Of a DNA stretch of 64,000 nucleotides, positions 17,798-26,528 are shown in pieces. The stretch is taken from contig NZ_CP119989.1 in assembly GCF_029338555.1 (NCBI RefSeq), forward strand, positions 372,001-436,000, read 5' to 3'. Under the pieces are notes generated by a model that had not been told where the DNA came from, did no database searches, and saw only the letters and a list, made by a program, of their open reading frames with translations. A program made the translations under genes and the position numbers. Source of the DNA: Halobaculum marinum. Its GTDB lineage: Archaea; Halobacteriota; Halobacteria; Halobacteriales; Haloferacaceae. Position 1 is the stretch's first letter; every line of letters starts with the position of its first letter.

Positions 17798-19186
17798 ATG
17801 GTACTCGACGATCTGGGGACCTCCCTCCGGAGCACGATGGACTCGCTCCGCGGGAAGTCCCGCATCGACGAGGAGGACGTTCAGGAGGTCGTCAAGCAGA
17901 TCCAGCGCTCGCTGCTGGCGGCCGACGTCGACGTCGACCTCGTGATGGAGCTGTCGGACAGCATCAAGACCCGCGCGCTGGAGGAGGAGCCGCCGGGGGG
18001 CACCACCGCGCGCGACCACGTCCTCAAGATCGTGTACGAGGAGATGGTCGCGCTCATCGGCGAGTCGACCGAGATTCCGCTCGAAGAGCAGACGATCATG
18101 CTCGCCGGCCTCCAGGGGTCGGGGAAGACCACCACCGCCGCGAAGATGGCGTGGTGGTTCTCGAAGAAGGGCCTGCGCCCCGCCGTCATCCAGACGGACA
18201 CGTTCCGCCCCGGCGCCTACGACCAGGCCAAGCAGATGTCGAGCAACGCCGAAGTGGAGTTCTACGGCGACCCCGACTGCGACGACCCGGTCCAGATCGC
18301 CCGCGAGGGCCTCGAAGCCACCGAAGACGCCGACGTGCGCATCGTCGACACCGCCGGGCGCCACGCGCTCGAGGACGACCTGATCGACGAGATCGAACAG
18401 ATCGACGACGTGGTCCAGCCAGACCGCTCGCTGCTCGTGCTCGACGCCGCCATCGGCCAGGGCGCGAAAGAGCAGGCCCGCCAGTTCGAGCAGTCCATCG
18501 GCATCGACGGCGTCGTCATCACGAAGCTCGACGGGACGGCGAAGGGTGGGGGTGCCCTGACGGCGGTCAACGAGACCGGCTCCTCCATCGCGTTCCTCGG
18601 CGCCGGCGAGACGGTCCAGGACATCGAGCGCTTCGAGCCGAACGGCTTCATCTCGCGGCTGCTCGGGATGGGCGACCTCAAACAGCTCTCCGAGCGCGTC
18701 GAGCGCGCGATGGCCGAGACGAGCGAGGAGGACGACTGGGACCCCGAGCAGATGATGGAGGGGGAGTTCACCCTCAAGGACATGCGCAACCAGATGAAGG
18801 CGATGGACCGCATGGGCCCGCTCGACCAGGTGCTGGACATGATCCCCGGGCTCGGCGGCGGGCTGATGGACCAGCTCCCGGACGACGCGATGGACGTGAC
18901 GCAAGAACGCATGCGCTCGTTCGAGATCGCGATGGACTCGATGACCGAGGAGGAGTTGGAGAACCCCGCGGTGATCAAGAGCGACCGCCTCGCGCGCATC
19001 TCCCGCGGGTCGGGCGTCCCCGAGGAGCGCATCGAGGAGTTGCTCGAACAGCACAGCATGATGAAGCGCACCATGGACCAGTTCGGCAACATGGGCGACG
19101 GCGACATGCAGCGGATGATGAAGAAGCTCCAGCAGCAGGGCGGCGGTGGCGGCGGCGGCATGGGCGGCATGGGCCCGTTCGGGTGA
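17798..19186 (+). CDS. srp54: Signal recognition particle protein SRP54 (Ffh)
   Basis: A 462-residue SRP GTPase that binds signal sequences and 7S RNA. It has an N domain (1-90), a G domain with G1 [10 protein letters not shown] (about 105-114), [16 protein letters not shown] and [12 protein letters not shown], and a Met-rich M domain (about 295-435) ending in a Gly/Met-rich tail ([15 protein letters not shown]). The M-domain signature [11 protein letters not shown] contacts the RNA. I start at the ATG at 17798 (MVLDDLG); a TATA-like GCCTTTACC lies 30-38 bases upstream. The 7S RNA gene is not in this window as far as I can see. Confidence 0.97.
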   Translation: MVLDDLGTSLRSTMDSLRGKSRIDEEDVQEVVKQIQRSLLAADVDVDLVMELSDSIKTRALEEEPPGGTTARDHVLKIVYEEMVALIGESTEIPLEEQTIMLAGLQGSGKTTTAAKMAWWFSKKGLRPAVIQTDTFRPGAYDQAKQMSSNAEVEFYGDPDCDDPVQIAREGLEATEDADVRIVDTAGRHALEDDLIDEIEQIDDVVQPDRSLLVLDAAIGQGAKEQARQFEQSIGIDGVVITKLDGTAKGGGALTAVNETGSSIAFLGAGETVQDIERFEPNGFISRLLGMGDLKQLSERVERAMAETSEEDDWDPEQMMEGEFTLKDMRNQMKAMDRMGPLDQVLDMIPGLGGGLMDQLPDDAMDVTQERMRSFEIAMDSMTEEELENPAVIKSDRLARISRGSGVPEERIEELLEQHSMMKRTMDQFGNMGDGDMQRMMKKLQQQGGGGGGGMGGMGPFG

Positions 19187-19304
19187 CGCAGGCGCCCACC
19201 GACCGCCGCGGGCGACGCCGACCCGTCGCGCGACCGCAGTAGTCGATTCGTACCTCGCGGGAACCGACGACAGCTAGTAGCCGGTATCAACGGATCCGGG
19301 TCGT

Positions 19305-19625
19305 ATGGGATACACGCGGGTCAACTACCGCGACGTCGACGCCGTCGGTGGCGGCCTCCACTTCCTGCGCGGGCCGTTGGAGTGTGAGCGCCTCGGCGTC
19401 ACCGTCATCGAGTGCGACCCGGGGTGGACCGGGAAGCTCCACGACCACGCGAGCGACGACCACGAGGAGGTGTACCTGCTCGTCGAGGGCGAGGCGACCG
19501 TCGTCGTCGACGGCGAACGCGTCTCCCTGACCGCCGGCGACGCGATCCGTATCTCACCCGAGGCGACCCGGCGGATCCACAACGGCGACACCGAGAGCAC
19601 GTTCGTGCTTGCGGGCGCCCCGTAG
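19305..19625 (+). CDS. Cupin-domain protein
   Basis: A 106-residue single-domain beta-barrel protein. The metal-binding cupin motifs are visible: HDHASDDHEEVYLLVEGEA (H...H..E) and PEATRRIHNGD with a histidine. Small cupins of this type bind a metal and may be isomerases, dioxygenases or ligand sensors; the role here is unknown. It is a lone gene between SRP54 and an MFS transporter. Confidence 0.88.
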   Translation: MGYTRVNYRDVDAVGGGLHFLRGPLECERLGVTVIECDPGWTGKLHDHASDDHEEVYLLVEGEATVVVDGERVSLTAGDAIRISPEATRRIHNGDTESTFVLAGAP

Positions 19626-19694
19626 GCCGGGTCGCCCGGGCGACCTGGCCGCTTCCGCTCGGCTTTTGACGGCCACGGACCTCCGAGGAACCGA

Positions 19695-20945
19695 ATGGCC
19701 ACCGGAACCGGCTCGCGCCTGCGCGCGCTCGCCGACTACGACGTGCTCGCGCTCACGGCGCTGATCTGGTTCCTCGCGAAGTTCCTCCGGTACGCGTTCC
19801 CCCCGCTGTTCCCCACCTTCCGCGAGACGTTCGGCGTCTCCAACGCCGCGCTCGGGCTGGCGTTCACCGCGATGATGACCGTGTACGCCGCGATGCAGTT
19901 CCCCAGCGGCGCGCTCGCCGACCGCGTCGGCGCCCGACAGGTGATCGTCGCCGGCGCCGGCGTCGCCGGCGCGGGCGCGCTCGTGCTCGCGGTGCCGGTG
20001 CCCGACGAGGTCGCGCTCGCCGTCATCGGCGGGGGGATGCTGCTCGTCGGCCTCGGGACGGGCGCGCACAAGACCGTCGCGGTCCGCCTGCTGTCGCGGC
20101 TGTACCCCGCCCGAACCGGTCGGGCGCTGGGCATCCTCGACACCTTCGGCGCCTTCGGCGGCGTCGCCGCCCCCGCGGCGGTCGTCGCCGTCACCGGCGC
20201 GGCGCTCGCGGTGCCGGGAGTCGGCGTCGACTGGCACACCCTGTTCCTCGTCGGCGCGGTCGCCGCCGGCGGACTGGCGGCACTGTTCCTCCGCCGGGTA
20301 CCACCCGCCGACGACGCCACGGGCGGCGACGGTGACGGGAGCGGCGGCGGGCGTGGCGACGACGCCGACGGCCTCCGACGGTACGCCGCGCTGTTTCGGG
20401 AGCCAGCGTTCGCCGCGTTCGTCGTCGTCACCGTCTGCTTCTCGTTCGCGTACAACGGCGCCGTCGCGTTCCTCCCGCTGTACCTCACCGACGCCGCCGG
20501 CCTCCCCGAGACGACCGCCTCGCTGCTGTACTCCGGGCTGTTCGTCGTCTCCCTGGTGCAGTTGGTCACGGGCGACCTCTCCGACCGCGTCGGGCGGCTC
20601 CCGGTGATCGCCGCGACGCTCGCGCTCGCAGCGGCGGCGCTCGCGCTCTTGCTCGTCGTCTCGGGCGTCCTCGCCGTCGGCGTCGCGGTCGTCGCGTTCG
20701 GCCTCGGCTCCCACGGCTTCCGGCCCGTCCGCGGGGCGTACCTCTCGGCGGTGATCCCCGAGTCGTCCGCCGGGGGCGGCCTCGGCGTCGTCCGGACGCT
20801 GCTCATGGGCGCCGGGGCGCTCGCGCCCGCAGCCGTGGGAGCGGTGGCGGACGCGACCGGGTTCGCTGCGGCGTTCGGCCTGCTCGCGGCCGCGATGGCC
20901 GCCGCCGTCGCCGGCACGGGCGTCGTCGCCGTCGTCGACCGGTGA
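19695..20945 (+). CDS. Major facilitator superfamily transporter
   Basis: A 416-residue protein with about twelve hydrophobic helices and a central hydrophilic loop rich in Gly and Asp (about 205-225). The MFS loop 2-3 motif is seen as GALADRVGARQ, and its repeat in the second half as GDLSDRVGRLP. The substrate cannot be told from sequence alone. It runs toward the oppositely oriented surE gene. Composition matches the neighbours, so there is no sign of recent transfer. Confidence 0.88.
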   Translation: MATGTGSRLRALADYDVLALTALIWFLAKFLRYAFPPLFPTFRETFGVSNAALGLAFTAMMTVYAAMQFPSGALADRVGARQVIVAGAGVAGAGALVLAVPVPDEVALAVIGGGMLLVGLGTGAHKTVAVRLLSRLYPARTGRALGILDTFGAFGGVAAPAAVVAVTGAALAVPGVGVDWHTLFLVGAVAAGGLAALFLRRVPPADDATGGDGDGSGGGRGDDADGLRRYAALFREPAFAAFVVVTVCFSFAYNGAVAFLPLYLTDAAGLPETTASLLYSGLFVVSLVQLVTGDLSDRVGRLPVIAATLALAAAALALLLVVSGVLAVGVAVVAFGLGSHGFRPVRGAYLSAVIPESSAGGGLGVVRTLLMGAGALAPAAVGAVADATGFAAAFGLLAAAMAAAVAGTGVVAVVDR

Positions 20946-20975
20946 AGCGCCGGTAGCCGTGCGAACCGCGGGTTC

Positions 20976-21845
20976 TCAGTCGTCGTCCGCGGCGACCCCG
21001 TCCTCGCGCTCGGCGACCCACGCGCGGTTCACCGCGGCGACGAGGTCGTCGACCCCCTCGGAGTGGACTGGCGTCTGGGGCACCCGCAGCGGCGAGACGC
21101 TCACGTCGCCCGCGACGACCGCCGCGCGGTCGGACCACGCGGGGTAGGAGCCACCGACGTCCGCGAGCGACGGGTTCCGCCCGGCGTACTCGAAGCGCGC
21201 CCAGAAGTCGGACTCCAGGCGCCACTCGCCGTCGTGGCGCTCGCGCTCCTCGTCGGTCGCTTCGCGCACGTCGACGCCGTAGTCCGCCAGCGGTTCGGTC
21301 AACCGGAGGTCGCCGCCGGTGTCGTCGAGCGGGGCGTTCACCGACAGCAGGTCCGCCTCCGCGAGGTCGACGCCGCCGTCGAGCACGTGCGCGACGAGCA
21401 GGCGCGTGAGGCGGGCGGGTACGTCGAAGGTGAACCCCTCGGGCGGGAAGAACGCCTCGCGGTCGTACGCGGAGACGGCTATCGCGGGCGTGCCGAGGTA
21501 CGCCGCCTCGACGGCGGCGCCGACGGTGCCCGAGTGACCCATGATGTACTCGCCGCAGTTGGGACCGTGGTTACAGCCGGAGACGACGAGGTCGAAGTCG
21601 GGCTCTAGCGCCCGGAGCGCGTACGCGACGCAGTCGGCGGGCGTGCCGTGGACCGCGTGGCCCCACTCGTGGTCGTCGACGTCGACCGCGCGCGAGCGCG
21701 CACGACCCACGCCAGACTGGTTCTCGGCGGGCGCGACGACAGTCACGTCTGCCACCGCGCGCAGTTCCTCGTACAGCGCCGCGATCCCCGGTGCGTCGAC
21801 GCCGTCGTCGTTCGTCAACAGCACCCGTGGCGAGGAGTCGGTCAT
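20976..21845 (-). CDS. surE: 5'/3'-nucleotidase SurE
   Basis: A 289-residue metal-dependent phosphatase for nucleoside 5'- and 3'-monophosphates. The N-terminal LLTNDDGVDAPG holds the metal-binding D-D pair, SGVGRA follows, and SGCNHGPNCGEYIMGHSGTVGAA is the second catalytic block. The C-terminal part (from about 195) is the variable dimerisation region. The ATG at 21845 gives the standard start; the longer upstream frame crosses the divergent MgtE-like gene region. Confidence 0.95.
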   Translation of the reverse strand: MTDSSPRVLLTNDDGVDAPGIAALYEELRAVADVTVVAPAENQSGVGRARSRAVDVDDHEWGHAVHGTPADCVAYALRALEPDFDLVVSGCNHGPNCGEYIMGHSGTVGAAVEAAYLGTPAIAVSAYDREAFFPPEGFTFDVPARLTRLLVAHVLDGGVDLAEADLLSVNAPLDDTGGDLRLTEPLADYGVDVREATDEERERHDGEWRLESDFWARFEYAGRNPSLADVGGSYPAWSDRAAVVAGDVSVSPLRVPQTPVHSEGVDDLVAAVNRAWVAEREDGVAADDD

Positions 21846-21960
21846 TGGTGGGGCGAGGGAACACGGGGGCAAGTGCCCGTCGGTGTCTCGCCCCCGACCC
21901 CCGGTCGCCCGGGGCGCACGGGCACCCGACTTTTGTCGGGCGGGCGCGTCGGTGCGGACG

Positions 21961-22554
21961 ATGGGTATCCGCGAGACGGCGCTGGAGGCGTACCGCGAGG
22001 CGCTGCCGGCGCTGGCCGCCAGCCTCGTCGGTGGCCTCCTTGCGGGCGTCGTCCTCGGCGGGATGCGTGCGGAGTTCCGCGCCGTCGAGGGGTTGCTCGT
22101 GCTCGTCCCCGCGCTCCTCGCCACCCGCGGGAACGTGTACGGGAGCTTCGGCGCCCGCGTCTCCACCGGCCTCCACCAGGGGCTCGTCGAGCCGCGGGTG
22201 CGCGCGGGCGACGAGCGACTCCGCCGCGCCGCCGTCGCCGCGCTGGTCAACGGCCTGCTCGCGTCGACGGTCGCCGCCGTGCTCGCGTACCTCGTGCTCA
22301 CCCTCCTCGGGGCGGGCGTCGCACCGCTCCCGGTGCTCGTTGCGATCGCGCTGTTGGCGGGACTCATGTCCGGCACGGTCCTCACCGTCGTCGTCGTGCT
22401 CGTCGTGTTCGCGGGCTACCGCCGGGGGCGCAACCCCGACACGCTCGTCGGTCCGATCGTCACCACCACCGGCGACGTGTTCGGCGTGCTGTTCCTGCTG
22501 GTCGCAGTGCGGGTCACGCTCGGCGTCGCGGGCCTGCTCGGGGGTGGCGCGTAG
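21961..22554 (+). CDS. MgtE-type divalent cation transporter half, subunit A
   Basis: A 197-residue membrane protein equal to one copy of the MgtE (SLC41-like) transmembrane domain: five hydrophobic helices, with TRGNVYGSFGARVSTGLHQG containing the conserved ion-path segment. The cytosolic N and CBS domains of bacterial MgtE are absent. The next gene, a paralogue of similar size, begins at the base after its stop codon, so the two probably form a heteromeric Mg2+ or related cation channel. Confidence 0.87.
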   Translation: MGIRETALEAYREALPALAASLVGGLLAGVVLGGMRAEFRAVEGLLVLVPALLATRGNVYGSFGARVSTGLHQGLVEPRVRAGDERLRRAAVAALVNGLLASTVAAVLAYLVLTLLGAGVAPLPVLVAIALLAGLMSGTVLTVVVVLVVFAGYRRGRNPDTLVGPIVTTTGDVFGVLFLLVAVRVTLGVAGLLGGGA

Positions 22555-23112
22555 ATGGCGACCGACTGGACCGTCCGCGCGATCACTCGCGCGATGCTCC
22601 CCGTGTTGCTCGTGCTCACGACCGTCGAACTCGGCTCCGGCCTCGTCCTCGGTGCGTTCGAGGACCGCCTGCTCGCGGCGCCGTCGCTGCTCGTGCTCGT
22701 CCCGGTCACCATCGGCACCGCGGGCAACCTCGGCTCCGTCCTCGCGGCGCGCCTCTCGACGGCGTTCCACCTCGGGACGCTCAGCTTCGACGCCACCGAC
22801 GACGAGTTGGTGGGGAACGCCCTCGCGACGGTCGCGCTGTCGGTCACGCTGTTCCCGGTCATCGGCCTCGGCGCGTGGCTGCTCGCGTCGCTCGTCGGCG
22901 CGACGACGCTCTCGGCCGGCACGGTGCTGCTGGTCGCGCTGTCGTCTGGCGTCACGCTCGCCGTCCTCGCCGTCGCCGTGACGCTGATCGCGACGTACGC
23001 CGCCTACCGCCTCTCGCTCGACCCCGACGACGTGGTGATCCCCGTGGTCACGAACGTCTGCGACGTGCTCGGGGTGGTCGTGCTGTTCGGAGCGGTGCTC
23101 GTGTTCACGTAG
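22555..23112 (+). CDS. MgtE-type divalent cation transporter half, subunit B
   Basis: A 185-residue paralogue of the preceding gene with the same helix pattern and the matching TAGNLGSVLAARLSTAFHLG segment. Its ATG follows the upstream TAG with no spacer, so it is certainly on the same mRNA. In SLC41-type transporters two such repeats are fused in one chain; here they are separate genes. No regulatory CBS domain is present. Confidence 0.87.
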   Translation: MATDWTVRAITRAMLPVLLVLTTVELGSGLVLGAFEDRLLAAPSLLVLVPVTIGTAGNLGSVLAARLSTAFHLGTLSFDATDDELVGNALATVALSVTLFPVIGLGAWLLASLVGATTLSAGTVLLVALSSGVTLAVLAVAVTLIATYAAYRLSLDPDDVVIPVVTNVCDVLGVVVLFGAVLVFT

Positions 23113-23148
23113 CGGCGACGCAGCGCGACGCGGCGCGCCCGCGGCCAC

Positions 23149-23532
23149 TCACTCCGCGATCACCCGGATGGTCCGCGTGCGCGGGCCATCGCACTCGACG
23201 AGGAGGACGGACTGCCAGCGCCCCAGCGCGAGGTCGCCATCCTCGACGGGGACCGTGACGCTCGCACCCAGCAGGAGCGCCCGGAGGTGTGAGTCCGCGT
23301 TCCCGTCCAACTCGTCGTGCGCCCACCCCTCGTCGGGCGCCAACCCCGCGACGAACGTCTCGATGTCGTCGAGGAGCCGTCGCTCGGCCTCGTTGACGAC
23401 GAGTCCCGCGGTGGTATGCTCACAGAAGACGGTGCAGGTGCCCGTCGCGTCAGCGGGGAGGGCGTCGCGGACGCGGTCGGTCACGTCGCGGACGGCGGTG
23501 TGGCCGGCGGTGTCGACGGTGAACGTCGCCAT
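23149..23532 (-). CDS. YjbQ family protein (UPF0047)
   Basis: A 127-residue protein matching the YjbQ/UPF0047 family: FCEHTTAGLVVNE, then DSHLRALLLGASVTVPV, and GRWQSVLLVECDGPR near the end. Some members have weak thiamin-phosphate synthase activity, and the conserved His and Glu form a metal site; the physiological role is unclear. The ATG at 23532 (MATFTVDT) is preferred over a TTG nine codons upstream. Confidence 0.92.
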   Translation of the reverse strand: MATFTVDTAGHTAVRDVTDRVRDALPADATGTCTVFCEHTTAGLVVNEAERRLLDDIETFVAGLAPDEGWAHDELDGNADSHLRALLLGASVTVPVEDGDLALGRWQSVLLVECDGPRTRTIRVIAE

Positions 23533-23622
23533 ACCGGTCGTCTCGCGGTCGGTGACCAAGAAGCTCCGGCGGCGACGAAGGTCGAATCCGCCGGTCGACC
23601 GTCCACGGTCGCCCCCTCTCCC

Positions 23623-24045
23623 TCAGCGGCGGTCGGGGTCGATCGGCGTGCCGTCCTCGGTCGGCGGCGCGAGGTGGTCGATGTACTCCTCGACGGAGGG
23701 AGAGCGGACCGTCACGTCGACGTCGATTTCGCCCAACTCGTCCGGTTCGCCGACGGCGAAGTTGACGACGCCTTGGAAGGCGGCCTGCTTCTTCAGGCTG
23801 AACGAGAAGCCGTCGTCGACGGCGTTGCGCTCAAACTCGCGGCGGGCGGTGTCGAGGATCTCCTGTTCGTGGAGTTTGTCCGAGAAGTCGTCGAGGGTGT
23901 GGGCCTCGCCGACGAGTTTCCCGGGTTCGGAGACGAACTCGACGTTGGTGAACAGCGCCTCGACGGCGTCGCGGACGCGGTCGGTCACCTCCGTGTCGCG
24001 GACGGGCGCCTCGATGCGCACGTCCACGCTGTAGACGGTCGTCAC
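23623..24045 (-). CDS. UPF0201 / RNA-binding-domain protein
   Basis: A 140-residue archaeal protein of the UPF0201 group: an N-terminal VYSVDVRIEAPVRDTEV strand, GEAHTLDDFSDKLHEQEILDTARREF, and FSLKKQAAFQGVVNFA. The fold resembles ribosomal L5-like RNA-binding domains; a target RNA is not known. It overlaps the stop of the UPF0200 kinase-like gene by four bases, a pairing that is common in archaea, so the two are coupled. Confidence 0.88.
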   Translation of the reverse strand: MTTVYSVDVRIEAPVRDTEVTDRVRDAVEALFTNVEFVSEPGKLVGEAHTLDDFSDKLHEQEILDTARREFERNAVDDGFSFSLKKQAAFQGVVNFAVGEPDELGEIDVDVTVRSPSVEEYIDHLAPPTEDGTPIDPDRR

Positions 24046-24605
24046 TCCCCCACCTCCGCGGCGCCCACGAGCACCGTCCGAACCCGGTCGCGGAACGCCG
24101 CCAGCGTGTCGGTGTTGTCGATGGTCACGTCTGCCGCGTCGATGACCTCGCCCATCCCGAAGCCGAGTTCGCGCTCCTCGCGCTCGCGCAGCGCCTCGCG
24201 GTCCACGTCGGAGTCGTCGCGGCCGCGGTCACCCAACCGCTCGGCGCGCACGTCGAACGGGGCAGTGATCGCCACGAGGGTGAACTCGTCGCCGAAGCGC
24301 TCGCGGAACCGCTCCAACTCGACGGGCGCGCGCAGGCCGTCGACGAGCACCGTGTCCGCCTCGTGGTCGGCCGCGGCCTCCTCGATGAGCGGGATGGACC
24401 GCTCGGCGATGGCGGCGGAGCCGTTCTCCTCGCGCAGCGCTCGCGCGATGGCGCCGTGGTGTTCCGCGGGGTCGAGCCCGCGGTCGCGACACTCCGCGCG
24501 GATGACGTCCCCCATCGTGACGACGGGCACGCCCTCCTCCTCGGCGACCGCGGCGGCCTCGCCCTTGCCGCTGCCGGGCAGGCCGACCGTTCCGATGACT
24601 CGCAT
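24042..24605 (-). CDS. UPF0200 P-loop nucleotide kinase-like protein
   Basis: A 187-residue P-loop protein with a Walker A motif at the very start (GTVGLPGSGKGEAA), resembling dephospho-CoA or adenylate kinases. It belongs to the archaeal UPF0200 family, and its substrate is not established. The ATG at 24605 is supported by a TATA-like GGGTTTAATCC on the minus strand (24628-24638), placing the start for a leaderless mRNA. It is the first gene of a two-gene operon with the UPF0201 protein. Confidence 0.88.
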   Translation of the reverse strand: MRVIGTVGLPGSGKGEAAAVAEEEGVPVVTMGDVIRAECRDRGLDPAEHHGAIARALREENGSAAIAERSIPLIEEAAADHEADTVLVDGLRAPVELERFRERFGDEFTLVAITAPFDVRAERLGDRGRDDSDVDREALREREERELGFGMGEVIDAADVTIDNTDTLAAFRDRVRTVLVGAAEVGE

Positions 24606-24627
24606 CACCCGTCGTTCGCCGCTCCCC

Positions 24628-24638
24628 GGATTAAACCC
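24628..24638 (-). promoter_or_regulatory. TATA-like box of the UPF0200-UPF0201 operon
   Basis: GGGTTTAATCC on the minus strand lies 23-33 bases before the ATG at 24605. It excludes the longer upstream start, because that start would lie before the promoter. Confidence 0.55.
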
Positions 24639-24726
24639 TGCGAGCGGCGCCCGTCCGGCGACGGTGACGCCCGCCGCCGGCCGCGACCGCGCCGCTTTTG
24701 CCTCCGCCGCGTGTGACATCGACCGA

Positions 24727-24832
24727 GGGCGCGTAGCTCAGTCCGGATTCAGAGCGTCGGACTTCTAACCGGGCCGGGATTCCGGCGCGGGGAGCCATCC
24801 GACGGTCGCGGGTTCAAATCCCGTCGCGCCCG
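24727..24832 (+). tRNA. tRNA-Arg(UCU) with a 29-base intron
   Basis: Acceptor GGGCGCG (24727-24733) pairs with CGCGCCC (24825-24831), with G73 at 24832. The T arm is GCGGG-TTCAAAT-CCCGT. Anticodon stem TCGGA/TCCGA holds loop C-T-TCT-A-A with anticodon at 24764-24766. An intron of 29 bases (24768-24796) lies after position 37. The splice region folds as a full bulge-helix-bulge: central helix CTTC/GGAG, bulges TAA and CCA, each cut between its second and third base. The intron itself makes a hairpin with a GATT loop. The mature tRNA has 77 bases. Confidence 0.93.
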
Positions 24833-25086
24833 TTCACTTACTTCGTTCGTTCTCGTCCGCGACGTAGTCACACTCGCTTCGCTCGCGTGACTCCCGTCGC
24901 GCCCGTAGTAGTCGAGCGGGAGCGAGACTCGAAGGGCGTCACACGGTGATTTGAAGCAGGGAGTGAAGCGAGCGAGAGCGAGCGAAACGACCGTGGTTCA
25001 AATCCCGTCGCGCCCGTTCACTCACTTCGTTCTCGTCCGCGACGTAGTCACACTCGCTTCGCTCGCGTGACTCCCGTCGCGCCCGT
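24811..25086. repeat. Duplicated tRNA-Arg 3' end with flank
   Basis: The last 22 bases of the tRNA plus about 74 bases of 3' flank (24811-24906) recur almost exactly at 24995-25086; the only differences are a four-base deletion (TTCG) and one base. An 88-base segment lies between the copies. The tRNA end CCCGTCGCGCCCG itself, or its close variant, occurs four times (near 24821, 24893, 25004 and 25073). The rest of the gap to the YccF gene (to 25220) holds a GCGGTC/GACCGC hairpin and no convincing gene. Confidence 0.85.
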
Positions 25087-25220
25087 TGCGCGGTCGAGCA
25101 AAGCGAGACCGCGAGTGCGAACGGTGAACGTAGTAAACCGTGAGCGATCCGTGCCGCGAGCGACGACGACGGAGCGCGGACCGGGACAAGGGCTTCACCC
25201 GCCCGGCGCGTTCTCCCGGT

Positions 25221-25598
25221 ATGGCACAACACTCGCTGTTCACTCGCGCGCTGTGGTTCGTCGCGGTCGGCTGGTGGGCCACGCCCGCCGTCGTCAACCT
25301 CGCGTGGTTCCTCAACGCGACGATCATCGGCCTGCCGCTGGGGATCAAACTGATCAACCTCGTCCCGACGGTGCTCACCCTGAAGGAGCCGCGGTCGCTG
25401 TCGGTGCCCGCCGACGCGCGCGGTCAGCGGTCGCTGCTCGTGCGCGGCGTGTACTTCGTACTCGTCGGGTGGTGGCTCAGCCTCCTGTGGGCGAACGTCG
25501 CCGCGTTCCTCGCGGTGACGATCGTCGGGCTCCCGGTGGCCTACTGGATGTTCAATCGCCTCCCGTACGTCACGTCGCTGTACCGGTTCGACGGATAG
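25221..25598 (+). CDS. YccF-domain membrane protein
   Basis: A 125-residue inner-membrane-type protein made of two copies of the YccF (DUF307) motif: LPLGIKLINLVPTVLTL in the first half and LPVAYWMFNRLPYVTSL in the second, each after a hydrophobic helix pair (VGWWATPAVVNLAWFLNATI and VGWWLSLLWANVAAFLAVTI). The function is unknown. The ATG at 25221 begins MAQHSLF and matches the conserved domain start; upstream frames run into repeat DNA. Confidence 0.85.
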   Translation: MAQHSLFTRALWFVAVGWWATPAVVNLAWFLNATIIGLPLGIKLINLVPTVLTLKEPRSLSVPADARGQRSLLVRGVYFVLVGWWLSLLWANVAAFLAVTIVGLPVAYWMFNRLPYVTSLYRFDG

Positions 25599-25655
25599 CC
25601 GTCGCTCGCGAGTGGTGGAGAACGGGAGAAAATCGGTGAGTCGTGCGGACCGCGC

Positions 25656-26528
25656 TCAGTACCGGGACGGCATGTACGCCAGCCCCAGCAGGAAGAACGC
25701 CGAGACGCCGCTGAGGATGGTGACGCCCCACAGCCCGTTCGTCAGCCGGGTCTGGGTGGCCGTCTCCTCCTCGTAGGCGTGGTACGTGTCGAACTCCTGC
25801 GTCAGCACCATCGTCGAGTTGTCCGGGAAGTGCGCGAAGTACGTCGTCCCGCCGACGGTGACGTTCGCGTGGTGCGCGACGGAGATTTCGTTGGTGCGCG
25901 GCGCGACGTACTCCAGCGTCGCCGCCTCGCTCGTCACGCTCGCGATGGTCGCGGTGTTGTCCTCGACGTTGTCGACCTCGTCGCCCACGTCGAACTCGCG
26001 CGTCTCGGGCGCCGGGAAGTACTCGGCTGCGGGGATCAGCGTCCGGTTGTCGCCCGCGCGCTCGACGACGTACTCCTGGCCGTCGACGGTGGTCGTCTCG
26101 TTCTCGACGTCGTCGTCGTTCTGGAGAATGGCCGTCCGGTTGACGTTCTCGACGAGCGTCACCGTCTCCGAGCCGTTGTCGGTGGCGACGGTCCAGCTCT
26201 GGTTCTCGTACGTCACCGAGGAGCCGTTGGCCCACTCGACGGTGTACAGCGCGGACTCGTTGGTGAACTCGAGCGTCCCGGAGCGGACGAGTTCGGCGCC
26301 GCCGCCGCCGCCGCCGTGTCCGCCACCGCCGCCGCTCTCGACTTCTGCGGAGATGCCGGAGACGGCGTACTCCTGGTCGCCGACGGTGAACGTATCGCCC
26401 TGGTTCAACCGATGATCGGGGTTCTCGAAGGAGAGCTGCGGCGCGCTCGCTGTCGCGATCAGCGAGAACGAGGCCGCCCCCACGACGAGGAAGAACGCGA
26501 CGTAGATGGCCGCGGCGCGTCGTTGCAT
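25656..26528 (-). CDS. Exported, membrane-anchored glycoprotein-like protein
   Basis: A 290-residue protein with an N-terminal hydrophobic segment (about 7-28, signal or anchor) and a C-terminal transmembrane helix (about 264-285). The extracellular part is acidic and has many N-x-S/T sequons (for example NES, NGS, NQS, NGS, NRT, NET, NVT, NST), as expected for an N-glycosylated cell-surface protein. A Gly/His-rich linker (GGGGGHGGGGGG) lies near residues 67-78. I do not recognise a domain. It starts at the ATG at 26528. Confidence 0.7.
   Translation of the reverse strand: MQRRAAAIYVAFFLVVGAASFSLIATASAPQLSFENPDHRLNQGDTFTVGDQEYAVSGISAEVESGGGGGHGGGGGGAELVRSGTLEFTNESALYTVEWANGSSVTYENQSWTVATDNGSETVTLVENVNRTAILQNDDDVENETTTVDGQEYVVERAGDNRTLIPAAEYFPAPETREFDVGDEVDNVEDNTATIASVTSEAATLEYVAPRTNEISVAHHANVTVGGTTYFAHFPDNSTMVLTQEFDTYHAYEEETATQTRLTNGLWGVTILSGVSAFFLLGLAYMPSRY

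Noticed and set aside
24995-25016. A second tRNA-Arg gene
   Set aside because: Only the T-arm end and acceptor 3' strand are present. There is no 5' half, D arm or anticodon arm upstream.
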